Shown: positions 11,068-22,423 of the stretch, piece by piece
How positions within the stretch are numbered: position 1 is the first letter of the stretch
How the letters are laid out: each line of letters opens with the position of its first letter
Source: Basidiobolus meristosporus CBS 931.73
Lineage: Eukaryota; Basidiobolomycota; Basidiobolomycetes; Basidiobolales; Basidiobolaceae
DNA length: 64,000 nt
Direction: 5' to 3'
NCBI GenBank assembly: GCA_002104905.1
Contig: MCFE01000162.1
Span: 1-64,000 of the forward strand
Notes under the pieces: generated by a model
What the model saw: the letters and a program-made list of their open reading frames with translations, nothing else
Databases searched by the model: none
What the model was told of the DNA's origin: nothing
Program-made: the position numbers and the translations under genes

Positions 11068-12033
11068 CTTTACATCGACAGAGCGTCAAGTGAAACTCTG
11101 GTCTAACAGTATCGCACCATCGAGGGATTGCCGGGCGATATCAATGACACACGGCACTTGATCAGATCGACTGGAAGTAGTCAGCCAAACTGAAATCAAG
11201 AAGATCCGTAACCAACAATGCCTACGAGCGCCAGTCTCTGAGGTCATTTCCATCACGATTACTAATTAAATAGGGTTTTTGAAACATTGATGGGATGACA
11301 CAAATGGCAGCTGGATGGGCTGTCGGCGATGCTTTATTTATTGACGATTTGGTCACGCAGAGCGTTGAAAGGCACACGAGATCCCTAACGTTTGCCATTC
11401 GGTCACCTCCAGTGCCCTAGACATGTCCCATCGGCAGCGTGAGTGATGCTCCCTCCGACATCTCCTTCACCCAAGTCACGGGGTGTAAGCGATCCGTGTC
11501 TCCAACTCATATGCCACCACGGCCAGACCGGTTCGGGCGTGGCCATCCTGGCGCCTCAGGGGTAGCCGCTGGGCTGTTCTGTTGCCTGATATGGGCCTAG
11601 AGATCCATGGAACCAGATTCCAGCGATCGGGGGAACATTAGCCAGCCTCCGGGAGCGCCACAGTGATAGCTGGTGCGATGTGTGGCACCCAAGTGTATTG
11701 GATGCGCATGCTGCAGGAACCGGAGTGGTCCTTGTGCCGCTCGCCTCGGGCACTGACTTATCCTCCAACAAATGGGTTTGATACTGGTTTTACATGACAG
11801 TCACTGGGATCAGTTGTTATCACCAGCCATCAGCATATTAGTAATGCATTTTTCGATCACATTCTGTCGATCCTCTGATGAATGCGAATTCGCACCAGTG
11901 TTCGTCATCTATTAGTGAAATTGAGCTAAAAAAATTTCGACATTATTGAGCAAATATTGTGACAGCGGCAGCTGTAGAGTACGCTACGTAAAATAAAGCA
12001 CTATCTCTTGGATGAACAACCTCTCTTATCCCT
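11068..12033. other. Intergenic region between divergent genes
   Basis: About 1 kb separating the minus-strand 205-aa gene from plus-strand cullin-4, so it must hold both promoters. I see no gene; the open stretch at 11556-11771 (minus) has no motif. Confidence 0.4.
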
Positions 12034-12047
12034 ATGCCTATCGATAA
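12012..12047 (+). promoter_or_regulatory. Short upstream ORF overlapping the cullin-4 start
   Basis: An ATG at 12012 opens an 11-codon frame ending in TAA at 12045-12047. It starts 22 nt before the cullin-4 ATG (12034) and ends inside the cullin-4 coding sequence in a different frame. If the mRNA begins upstream of 12012, ribosomes must leaky-scan past it, which would lower cullin-4 translation. The transcription start is unknown, so a regulatory role is inference. Confidence 0.3.
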
Positions 12048-15000
12048 GAACAACAGGGAAGCCAGGTCAATTCACCTCTCTTCTCTCTACAAACACGATG
12101 CAGAGAAAAACGAGGCCACCAATAGTTCAAGTGGAATCAGTCATTTGACGAGACCTTTGCACACCGCCTATGAGCCGGAGGCCAGCCCTTCGCCTAAGCG
12201 GCAACGCAGAATGTCAGTCACTCGTGAGCAGACATCCCCTGGCGCTTTCGATCATAATACAAACCATGGCACCGAGGCCCGTGATCCAACTCCTATCCAA
12301 GATGTAGACGGTAGCCTTCCGATCTCCAGCAGATCTTCTGGGCCTACCCCTACTAGTAACATGTTCAGCGATAATAGCAGCAAAGTATCTAATGTAAATA
12401 ATAATGAAAACAGACCTGTTGCTCCAGCAGCTCACAGTGGTTCCTCCCAGGCTGAGGCAGGGAAACCAACCATAAAGAGGTTGATTATCAAGGGTTTCAA
12501 AGGTGAGTGAAGAGCACCAAACTTGGTTCGGTTGAAAGAAGTGAACTGGGGATTTAAGAGTCGCAACTAACTCGCGCTATATATGTATGCCCTAGTCAAA
12601 CCTAAATTACCGGAAAACTATGAGACAAAAACTTGGCAGAAGCTCAAAAATGCCGTCAAAGCAATTCATGAAAGTCAGCCAGTTCCTGACAGCTTAGAAG
12701 AATTGTATAAGGTTTGTGCTTATATCGGTTTTCATGCGCCGCCTCTCTTCTCATTGGAAATGTTGCAGGCTTGTGAGAACTTGTGTCATCACAAAATGGC
12801 AAACTCTTTGTACCGTAAACTCAAAGCAGTCTGCGAGGAACACAGCATCGAACAAATGAAAGCCCTGAAAAGGTACCCAGTTCATTCTTCCATTTCCACA
12901 ACAACACTTAGCACTAACCCACGCCAACCAGTAATGTCACGGCAAATGAGGCTTTCCTGACAACCACTGATAGTCACTGGAGAAGCTACTGTCGACAAAT
13001 GGTATGAAGTCCACCACTCAGACTCGCCTCCCGTCGTAGTGTTGCTCACACATCGCAATTCTAGATGATGATCAGGAGCATCTTTCTCTATCTCGATCGT
13101 ACGTATGTGCTCCAAACGTCTGGCCTGTTGTCATTGTGGTAAGTGAGAGATCATCAGATGAATGATAGGTCTGAAGGTAGCTAATCAGACTGGTGGATGA
13201 TAGGGACATGGGGCTGTGCTTGTTCAGAGAGCACGTCATGGATTCTAAGGAAATCTGGAAGAAAACCTTGGACGGCCTGCTATACCTGATAGAGAAAGAA
13301 AGATCCGGGGAATCGGTCAACCGAGCGATTCTCAAATCATTGTTGCGGATGCTGATGGACCTCGAAATGTACTCAAGTGGCTTCGAGGGGGCTTTCTTGG
13401 AATCCACCGAGCGTTTCTACCATAAAGCTGGCAATGTTCAGCTGCATGCGTTGGAGGTGTCGCGGTATCTCCTCTACGTCGAGCAGAAACTACAAGAAGA
13501 GAAACTGCGCGCTGTTCATTACTTGGACAAGGAGACTAGTAGGCCTCTGATAGATCTGGTTGAGAAGAAGCTTATACTGGCCCCCGCGCTGTTCCTTCTG
13601 GAGAAAGGCTTTGACGATTTAATGAATAGATACCAGAAGGATGATCTCGCTAGACTATACACATTACTTGCTCGAGTGAATCAGCTGCATCAGCTGAAGT
13701 CTTTCTTTGGGAGATATGTGAAGAAAACCGGACTCGAGATAGTGACCGATAGTAGCCGAGATAGCACAATGGTGCAAGACTTGCTTGATCTCAAGCGGAA
13801 ACTGGATAGTATTCTGGATGTCAGCTTCCAAAGTAACGAGAGCTTTTTCAACACAATGAAGGAGAGCTTTGAGGAATTCATCAACGTCCGACAGAACAAG
13901 CCAGCCGAGATGATCGCCAAGTTTGTTGACTCGAAACTTCGCTCTGGCAACAAGACTGCCACAGACGAAGAGCTGGAGAACATTTTGGACAACGTTCTGA
14001 TTCTATTTCGGTTTATCCAAGGCAAAGACGTGTTTGAGGCGTTCTACAAGCGCGATCTTGCCAAGCGGCTACTCCTCAACAAGAGCGCCTCCTTCGATGC
14101 AGAGAAGTCCATGCTTTCCAAGTTGAAGACGGAATGCGGTGCCAGCTTCACAAGCAAATTGGAGGGAATGTTCAAAGACATGGACGTTTCGCGCGACATC
14201 ATGGTCTCTTTCCGCCAAACCCAGAAATACAAGGAGTTCTGTAATAATATCGAGCTCAACGTATCGGTCCTAACGCAGGGATACTGGCCTACTTACTCTC
14301 CTCCGGAGATCACATTGCCCGAACAGGTAAGCCCTAATGACTACGGCTTGCGCTTTGCACAGAACGCCATTCTCAAACCATCCCTATAGATGGCCGAATA
14401 CCAAGAAGTATTCAAAACTTTTTATTTAAGCAAGCATCACGGCCGACGTTTGATGTGGCAACACTCGCTGGGCCACTGTATCTTGAAAGCTCACTTCCCG
14501 AAGGTGAGCAACTACGCCTTATACTTCACACGCCGGTCTCGGCACACTAACTTCGTTCGCAGGGTAAAAAGGAACTTTCGGTGTCATTGTACCAAGCCAT
14601 AATCCTGCTGCTCTTCAACGATGTTGCCGTCGAAACCAAGTTAAGCTACAAAGAAATCGCTGTGGCCACCAATATAGGTTCGCTGATGATTCGGATTGGC
14701 GTGGGCGCCCATTTGCTAACCTTTACTATGTAGAGCGGAGCGAATTAGATCGGACCTTACAATCATTAGCATGCGGCAAGGTTCGCGTGCTTACCAAATA
14801 CCCCAAGGGTCGAGAAATCGGAGAGACCGACTGCTTCTCTTTCAACAAGGACTTCACGGCACCACTGTTTAGGATCAGGATCAATGCAATCCAAATGAAG
14901 GAAACGGTAATCTCTTTGCATTGAAGGTTGTGCAGGATCCATGCTAACCTGCATATGTGTCAGGTTGAAGAAAACACGCACACCACAGAAAGAGTCTTTC

Positions 15001-15273
15001 ACGACCGCCAGTACCAAGTGGATGCCGCTATTGTGCGCATCATGAAGACTCGGAAGCAACTTAGCCACACTCTCCTAATGAACGAGCTTTTCGAGCTATT
15101 GCGATTCCCAGTCAAGGTAAGGGCCCGCCAAGCATCGCGAACTTCATTGGCTGACTTCGTCATCGGACAACCCGTAGGCGACCGATTTGAAGAAGCGCAT
15201 CGAATCTCTGATTGATCGAGAATACCTGGAGCGAAGCAAACTTGATGCAAGCGTGTATCAATATCTGGCTTAG
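12034..15273 (+). CDS. CUL4: Cullin-4, scaffold of a CRL4-type ubiquitin ligase
   Basis: Eleven exons, all GT-AG: 12034-12502, 12596-12711, 12769-12872, 12932-13001, 13065-13138, 13204-14326, 14390-14503, 14563-14677, 14734-14906, 14964-15116 and 15178-15273, giving 868 aa in one open frame. The N-terminal extension (~150 aa) is Ser/Asn-rich with a basic SPKRQRR patch that could be a nuclear signal. Cullin-4-like features follow: RLIIKGFK then KPKLPENYE, the helical [18 protein letters not shown] repeat region, [14 protein letters not shown] and WDMGL. The C-terminal cullin-homology domain has ELIAK-like [36 protein letters not shown] and SLGHCILKA. The neddylation site lies in [15 protein letters not shown] and the protein ends in the usual YQYLA. 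Cullin-4 bridges a DDB1-type adaptor and RBX1 in DNA-repair and replication ligases. Choice of CUL4 over CUL3 rests on the N-terminal linker and C-terminal similarity. Confidence 0.92.
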
Positions 15274-16321
15274 CTCACCATGGCTGAGTGCTGCTTGGGA
15301 CAGACTTGTTCCGAGAGCTAGAAAAATCAGATTGTTTGAACCATCTCCCTCGGTCGCACATAGACATTGTTTGTGACATGAGGAGCAACGATCACCCATT
15401 CTCATTCGCCCGTCTGGCTGGCTGTATTCCCATCCTTTCCTAATCGCCATGCTGTGGCCATCTTGGTGCCACAGTCCCAGCTTATCACCAAGCATCAAGT
15501 GCCTGTAAGCGTGCATGTCTCCCTACCCTCCCTACGCTCCCCAGTTGTTTAAAAAGAAGTAAAGTAATTCCATTCAGTTGCAGCGGCCATCAACACTGTG
15601 CACCAACCACACCAACCTCGGCGATCGGATCGAACACCTGGTGTCAGCCAACGTCGGAGTCATGTTCGCCTGACGGCCTCTTCCCCGAGGTCCGCAGCCA
15701 TTGGGCTAGCTTTGCAAGCTAGGTCTTTCCTACATATTAGTAATCAAAGACCAGAGTCATCCGTAGCTAGGTAAACCTGACCACCCACCATTCAAGCGCT
15801 AGGATGCGTCATCTCATCAGATGGTGCTTGCTGGCTATAGGTCGGGTGGGCCAGCCACAGATCAAGGCCAAGCTGAGATCTGGCTCGCTGGGACGGGCCC
15901 GAACCCATTTGGATTGTTATCCATAGATGATCATTTGCGAGTAACCAGATTCATTGGTGAAGGCCACGCAGCGACAAATATATCTCACTCGCTTGATCCC
16001 GTCCACTGCCATGGCTATATGCGACACGCATGGGATTTCCGCAAGCGGGTGATTCTGCCCTGATCTCCATTCCCTTGCTGCCATTAATGGCAATTTATTA
16101 AAAGCTGTATGACCGCGGATTTTATCCGGAAAAATAGCGGTTTCTGCTGCATACACCAATATCTGCGCACTTAACCATCAGCATGGCTTCATCGATTGCG
16201 CTAACTCATAAATACTATTCTCCTCAGTTACACACTCTTGATTATTCATTCACTTGGTTCCTTCAAATCCCTAGCCGTTTTTAAGGAGATTCCACTGCTC
16301 TCTACACACCCTCCTCACACC
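15274..16321. other. Intergenic region, no supported gene
   Basis: About 1 kb between cullin-4 and the PB1-NAD kinase gene, both on the plus strand; it must contain the promoter of the latter. Open stretches at 15160-15516 (minus), 15821-16063 (plus) and 15917-16159 (minus) have no recognisable motif. Confidence 0.4.
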
Positions 16322-18058
16322 ATGAATAATAAATCGTCTCCGTTGCGACTCAAATTCTCCCACCGAGGTGAAACCCACTTCGTCTTCGTCAAAGGTACCT
16401 GATTCTTCTCTTGCTCGGGTTTTCTTCCTTCGCTTCTCCGCTAACCACCCTTTCCGATCTCGAGCAGAAGAGCAGCTGAGTTTTCCTCGCATTGTTCAGG
16501 AGTTTCAAAAGGAATACGATGACTTTCAGCTGAACGACTACAAGCTGCTGTGGAAGGATTCGGAGGGAGACTGGATCACCATAACCGGTATATATTTACT
16601 CTCCCCCTTGCTCATCCTTCATTTCGCTGATCCGCGTTTGTTCCCCAAGAAAATAATGATGCCTGGAGATACCTCAACGAAGTCATTGAGCAGGGCCACA
16701 GAAGAATCCACGTCAAATCCCGGATCACCGACAACGTTTTCATGGTTGGTTCCACCACCATCCCTCGCCTACCAAGCGCCGCTAATCTGTGTATACATTG
16801 TAGGGCTCGAATCTGGAAAAAATCTTGACGGATCGTACCTGTGTCTCACGACTGATAGACAAATATTCCAAAGTCACATATTCCATGAGCGAGTTGAAAT
16901 CCTATCTGGTGGAGCTTGAGATTGTCACGAACATCGTTATTGTCACCAAACCCACCCCCGAGCTGGTGAAGCATACGAAGCTAGTTGCCACCTGGCTTCT
17001 AAACAAATACAAGAACCTCACCGTCTACGTTGGGGATACGTTCAAAGAGAATCCCGCCTTCAAGCAAGAAGCACTGGCCTCCGAGAACCCCGCCATCGTA
17101 AATAGGCTGAAGTTTTGGTCTCGACAAAACCTCCCCGACTATGTGGACCTGGCAGTGACTTTAGGCGGGGACGGAACTGTCCTCTACACGTCACTGCTGT
17201 TTCAGGGAAAGGTCCCGCCTATCCTCTCGTTCCATCTAGGATCCCTGGGATTCTTGACTGTATTCAACTTTGGCCAATTTCAAGATACCTTGAGCTACAT
17301 AATTGACAGCAAGTCCGTCCAAGTCAATCTGCGTATGAGGATCAAGTGTACACTGTATCAACGCATGGTCAACCGCTTAATGGAGAGTGAGAACACACCT
17401 CTCTACGGGTCAGGATTGGGCATGAGTGATCTAAGTCTGGATGATCTTGACGAAGACTCGTGCGCACTTACCAAGAGCGGTGTGTACCATGTGGTGAATG
17501 AACTTGTCGTGGATCGTGGAGCCAATCCAAACATGGTGATGCTGGAGCTGTTTGTGGACAACATACATCTGACTACTGTGCTAGCGGACGGTTTAGTCAT
17601 AGCTACGGCAACGGGGTCCACTGCATACTCGCTTTCTGCCGGCGGCTCCCTGATCCACCCCGAGATGTACGCCATCCTTGTCACCCAGATCTGCCCTCAT
17701 ACTCTCACATGCCGTCCAATGGTCATTCCCGGCTACAAGGAGCTAAGAATATGCGTGCCGTCCCAGGCCCGAAGCACAGCATGGGTTCGTTACATCGTTT
17801 ATTGTTATAGTGCCGCATGGAACTTCAGATGCTAACCACGAAAAATCTCTCTCCACACAGGCATCGTTCGATGGGCACCATCGGGTAGAGCTGAATCGGG
17901 GGGATTCGATCACCATCACTGCATCCAACTTCCCGCTCCCATCGATATGCAAAGATGATCAATCTAAAGACTGGTTTAATGGGCTACGGCGAGTGTTGAA
18001 CTGGAACGAGAGAATTCCCCAGAAGATGTTTCACCCAAGTTCGTGGGACTTCGAGTGA
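16322..18058 (+). CDS. PB1 domain-NAD kinase fusion
   Basis: Five exons, 16322-16394, 16468-16587, 16650-16744, 16804-17784 and 17861-18058, give 488 aa with matching phases at every GT-AG junction. Residues ~6-96 form a PB1 domain: basic LRLKFSH first strand, GETHFVF, and an OPCA-like acidic motif WKDSEGDWITITENNDAW. From residue ~97 the protein is a eukaryotic-type NAD kinase making NADP from NAD and ATP: VTLGGDGTVLY (GGDGT at about 217-221), ILSFHLGSLGFLT, VVNELVVDRGANPNM, then DGLVIATATGSTAYSLSAGG and ICPHTL. An acidic insert (DLSLDDLDED) lies before the NE motif. PB1 normally pairs proteins through Lys/OPCA contacts; joining it to NAD kinase is unusual. The third intron donor (ATG|gttggt) is the weakest, but every alternative I tried breaks the frame. 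Confidence 0.85.
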
Positions 18059-20229
18059 TTGGGAGTGACACTGGATTGGATCCCGCGGCCAATCATCACC
18101 CCAACGCTCACCTCACCGCCCATCGCCCACCACTCACCACTCACCACTCAATGCATCACCACTGGATCCACTCTCGGCACCATTTGTATTTATGTTATGA
18201 GCAAGAACACGTATGATCGTATCGATGTAATTAGTATATTTCAGATCTCTTGTTCATGTGAATGTCAATAGATCTTTCCTTTCGTCATCAACCACACCGT
18301 AGCCCACAGTTCTATTACACATGTCAAGCCACACACACAAACACACCCACTGACATTCCAGCTGAAGATTAAACACTAGCGCATCCAACAGTATTCCATG
18401 ATCTGTACCTGCGTATCCAGAGCCCTCGGATCTCGAGGTGATTTCGTGGCTAATATGACATTTCCCATAAACCTCCCCGACCCAACCGGACTCTAGGCTA
18501 GGATGGGATACTGAGGGAGCATGCGTCTTGATTCACGGGGTTGCCAGGAAGCGTTGCACCTCAATCAGGTTGAGTGGATCGATGGGACGACTTGGAGGGG
18601 ATGGTGCAAGCTCGGGCCTGTCAGGATAGGCGGACGCGGTGATTGGGTTGGGGCGCGGAAGGAGTTAGGCTATGTTGTGCGCCAACGGTGGTCTCATTGA
18701 TCTATCACGGATTCCCCTCGAGCTCCTGTTCCGTTTACCCATGATTGGGGGCGATGGATTGGCCCGCAGTTTCGGGGGATCTCTGCACACACTTTCCGAA
18801 ATCGGGGTATCATTCCAAATCCAAATCCACATCCACATCCAAACAGATAGGTGTGTTGGGTGAGAAGAATCTGGCCTTCCGCAGTGAGCATCTGGGTGGT
18901 CGTGTCTTTCGTAATCGTGCTTATCAATGGACGATTGCGTGTCTTCACAGAACCAACGACGCTGGGGAGAAGTGTCCCATCCTGTCCTAAGCGGAAATGG
19001 CCCGGGTGGAGATAAGGGCGTTTACCCGGCAAGCGGTGGACAACCATTCCTCAAACGGGCTTTGATCCAAGAGCCCACGACAGTCTCCCTTGCGGTGCGA
19101 TTTCCTTGTGCATGTCCCGGTGACTGCCACGTAGAGTCAATGGTCACCCTGAGCACAGATGTAGTGTAGCACCTGCCAACATGGAATCGCCGTGATAAAC
19201 GTCGGTTTGGCTTGGTGGCATAAATCCCACCTAGCTGAGATAAACCACTGGTTTCCAGCGCGCGTGAGCGAATGGCATATCCACGGTGTACTGGAGCAGA
19301 GTTGCTTGTGATGCCAGCACGAGACAAACTTGGTATACAGGGCGGGTTCCATGGGCTTGTCTACTGGGCGTATCGGTCGTGTTCTCAGGAATCCATCCGT
19401 GCTGCGGAATGTACCCTCAAAGCACTCGACGCGCATACAGTGCTCCAAACAAGCATGCCAGCCGTAGATCCTCTTGGATGATTTCCCTCTTTCATCGATA
19501 GGCCAACCCAAGTTGGCGAGCCACTATTTAGATCAGGCAGAAGCTTGCCATATTCAGAGATGAGCCAGGAAATCCAGGAAATCCAGTCCAGCCACACGTG
19601 AACATTTAGTATGCCTCTGTAGGGGCTGGTGACCTAGGAAAGCTGATGTCCGCGGGGAGCTCCTGAACATGGTGTGTCTAGCAAACAAGAATCTCCCCTC
19701 AAGGCGATGCCGTAGTAAGGTGTCCCACATCAGCTCCCAATAAATACTTCAGGCTGGATGTATGAAACCAATCTATATGTATCACACGGATCCACATCCC
19801 TATTTCCGGTTTGATTCAATATGACTGACTCAACGGGCAAATCAAATCGATTAAATGATCCCTTTTACAGGCGTCTACGTCAGTGACTTCACCATTATGC
19901 CCTCGTACATTTGGACCTCCCGCTGACATCCGCATTTAAGTCTTTCTCTAGTCTAACATATGCAATCTTTCCCAGTTGCTGCTGCCAACCCTCTGCAAAA
20001 CCTTATCTCTTCTTTGTGATAGCCACACCCCCCGTCACCACCACCCGCAACTTTTGGAAGCCTACCCAGTGCCTACTGCGGAACACCCACCCCACCCCCC
20101 TCCCACCTAACCCATCCTTAACTGTGCGATAACCTACCTAAGCCACCTTCCTCAATAACCTAACAAGCGCGCCTAGTCAAGCTGACCAAAACAGCCAACC
20201 ACGCACTGTGAGCAACCCAGTGTCCACAC
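18059..20229. other. Intergenic region, no supported gene
   Basis: About 2.2 kb with no gene I can support. Open stretches of 60-124 codons exist on both strands (for example 18694-19047 and 19137-19511, both minus) but overlap antisense and show no family motif or plausible splicing. Short (CACCACT)-type and (AATCCAC)-type repeats occur near 18125 and 18815. Confidence 0.4.
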
Positions 20230-21490
20230 ATGCCACGAGTAAGCTCAGGTAATATCTTGGGTTTGGAAACTCGGGAGACAGATGGCCTGACCGCCGCTGA
20301 GAAGAAGAGGGCCACCCTGCCGAGCTTTTTAAGCAGAGGCTTTCGACTAGCCGAGCTCGACAAACCGGTGAAGGCGTACGAGGAGTCCCTTCACCCCAAC
20401 CATGAACCGCTCAAGCCCGGTGTAGGGGCGGCTTCCCCTCCTACGGTGGCAGGTTTGCAAGAGAGAGCGGAAGTGGCTGACCAGGAGCAACTTGCCGCCA
20501 CCAGCCATAGTTGGCCAATCTTCCTGGTTATCCTACCTCCGGTGGTGTCCATATTCTTCGGGGACGCCCAGACCTGGAGCGATCTGTTGCTACTGGTGCT
20601 GGTTGGGTTCTACTTGTTCCTCGTCATCAAAGGTGAGCCCAATTTTTCCTGGTCCCGACCGCAACTAGGCGTGGTATTTGCTAACCCACACCACAGTCCC
20701 TTGGGAGCTCTATTTTGTAGCGAAGAAGAAACGGGTGAACCTCGTCTCTCAGGCCGGGGTCTACACCGAGCCGGGAAACGCCGCTCAAGAGGCGCTACGC
20801 TTCGAGGCGGAACGGAAGCTGAAACGCCAGGAGAGGGCCTCCTTCTTCGTGGTGATCCTATCCCCCATGTTGGGGGGTTACCTGTTGCACCAGTTCAAGA
20901 ACTACCTGTCGCAGTACGACCAGTACTTCTCCCAGCTGAACATCGTGATCTTCGTCTTCGCCGCTGGCATCAAGCCGATCATGTACCTAGCCGACCTGCT
21001 GAAAACCCGCGCCCTCATGTTGCAGGAGGAGATCCACTACCCGGTGGGTGAGGTGGAGGGGCTCAAGCGGAGGGTGGGTCTGTTGGAAAACGAGCTGACC
21101 CAGCTGAGGAATGCCTACGTCACGAAGCTGGAGATCAACCAAGTGAGGGATGGGATAGAACCCGCCTTGATTCAGCTAACCAGAATCTTGCAGAGGTACG
21201 AGAATCGGGAGCAGAGGATCCGAGCGAGGCAGCAGGAGAGACTGGCCGAGCTGGAGAAACGATTGGGGGAGATCGAGACGGGAGAGGGGTCCGCGCATGG
21301 GAACCATCCCCCGGAGAAGGCCCACACCTGGTTGCTCTTCTTCGTCGCCTGTTTCTCTAGGTTCGTGTTCCTACCCTTGAGCTTCGCCAACGGCTCGTTG
21401 AGGTTGGTGCAGTTTCTTCTACCAACCTCACTTCTCCCTGGATACGGCACCAAGCGGACCTCCTTGATTCAAAACTCGAATCCTGATTAA
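20230..21490 (+). CDS. Conserved-looking fungal polytopic membrane protein with coiled coil
   Basis: Two exons (20230-20632 and 20697-21490, 64-bp GT-AG intron) give 398 aa from the ATG at 20230. Residues 1-90 are soluble and include KAYEESLHPNHEPLKPG. Hydrophobic segments: WPIFLVILPPVVSIFFG and WSDLLLLVLVGFYLFLVIK (separated by a short loop), ASFFVVILSPMLGGYLLHQF, LNIVIFVFAAGIKPIMYLADLL, and a C-terminal WLLFFVACFSRFVFLPL. Between the fourth and last hydrophobic segments lies a charged heptad region of ~75 residues (EVEGLKRRVGLLENELTQL, ERLAELEKRLGEIE) typical of a coiled coil. The IKVPWELY motif after helix two and the HP-HEPL motif resemble uncharacterised fungal membrane proteins I have seen, but I cannot name the family with certainty. 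Function unknown. Confidence 0.72.
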
Positions 21491-22025
21491 GGCCGGCCGC
21501 ACAGAAACCTACACGTCCCATCAACGTCCTAGTTCGGTTTGGCTCGACTCGGCTCGGCCCCTTGGAAGCGGAGCGATACGCTCCTCGACCTTACCCAGTT
21601 TGCCTGCCCCCACCCCACCCCACCCCACCCCCAGTTTCAGTCTTTTCAATATCGCTTCTAAATCGTGCGCCCCATAGATCCCACCCACCCCCTCAAGTTT
21701 CGATCCCGCTCTTTCCCCGTGAACCCGACTAGCATCAACCAAACCTCAAGCAAACTTCACAACCACCACCGCCTGGATATCACCCAGTATCTTAGTAATG
21801 AATAAACCGAATCTTTGGCAGTTCCCGATAGATTGGTCTCATAGGTACGGGCGCGCGGAAGGGGAGTCCCTGTGCATCCCGTACCGGTCCCAAAAAATCC
21901 CTTCCCTAGCCACAGGTTGCCTAATACTCCCTGGTGGGTGCTTTTGTGGACTACACCCAAGCGTCATACAGGTGTAGGGCCTTGTTGATCCTTTGCAAGT
22001 GCCGAACATGAAGCCTAGCCATCTG
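21491..22025. other. Intergenic region at the edge of gene space
   Basis: About 530 bp after the membrane protein gene, before the repeat-rich half. No gene seen. It contains the C-rich tract at 21607-21632, listed separately. Confidence 0.4.
21607..21632 (-). repeat. G-quadruplex-forming (GGGGT)n tract
   Basis: Plus strand is a run of CCCCA units; the minus strand therefore reads five blocks of four to five G separated by single T, which fits a stable G-quadruplex. It lies ~120 bp past the stop codon of the membrane protein gene. Confidence 0.5.
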
Positions 22026-22080
22026 TTATGTAATAGTAGTAGTAGACATTGCAGAGAGTGACAGCTTGGGGCTCATAACC
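22026..22080 (-). repeat. Stub of a second C1 copia element (PBS plus start of gag)
   Basis: Read on the minus strand this is the primer site (GGTTATGAGCCC), a leader and an ATG followed by TCT ACT ACT ACT, matching the start of the C1 gag at 26368. It abuts the outer side of the LTR at 22081, where host DNA would be expected. So two C1 elements were joined through one LTR, and the second is truncated at ~22025. Confidence 0.6.
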
Positions 22081-22412
22081 TGTTGTAAGAGTCTTGGAGA
22101 TATTGGAAGTGATTGGGAGAACAAGTAGATTATGTGGTTTTCACTTAATGATTTATTGAATGTAAAAGTAGTATTTATACTTTTACATGGTCTTGGCATA
22201 ACAAACACATAGAATAGGCTAAGGAAGGTCCCAAGAACATGTGTGCAAAGTTTGGGGCTGTTTGGACAACTTTGAGAATTTTCATGTTCTGGGTAAATAT
22301 TCTAAGTAAATCCCAACAAGGAGTTTGGTCAGTATTCTCCAGGATTTGAAGGTAATGATCTAAGTGACTAAGTTAGGTGAATATTTAGGTGGAAATACGA
22401 ATTTTTACAACA
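22081..22412 (-). repeat. 3' LTR of C1
   Basis: Starts TGTTGTAAGAG on the plus strand and ends TTTTTACAACA; paired with 26400-26747. It differs from its partner at many sites, so the element is old. Confidence 0.85.
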
Positions 22413-22423
22413 CTCCCACTCAG

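Noticed and set aside
12603-12960. Reading cullin-4 exons 2-3 as one separate ORF
   Set aside because: The segment 12712-12768 has consensus intron ends, and its removal restores the conserved LEELYK/ACENLC junction.
18694-19511. Minus-strand frames of 117 and 124 codons
   Set aside because: Overlapped by plus-strand frames of similar length, no family motif, no splice pattern; chance at this composition.
178-21490. A metabolic or secondary-metabolite gene cluster
   Set aside because: Genes are of unrelated housekeeping or unknown function, in mixed orientation with 0.5-2.4 kb spacers; no biosynthetic core enzyme is present.
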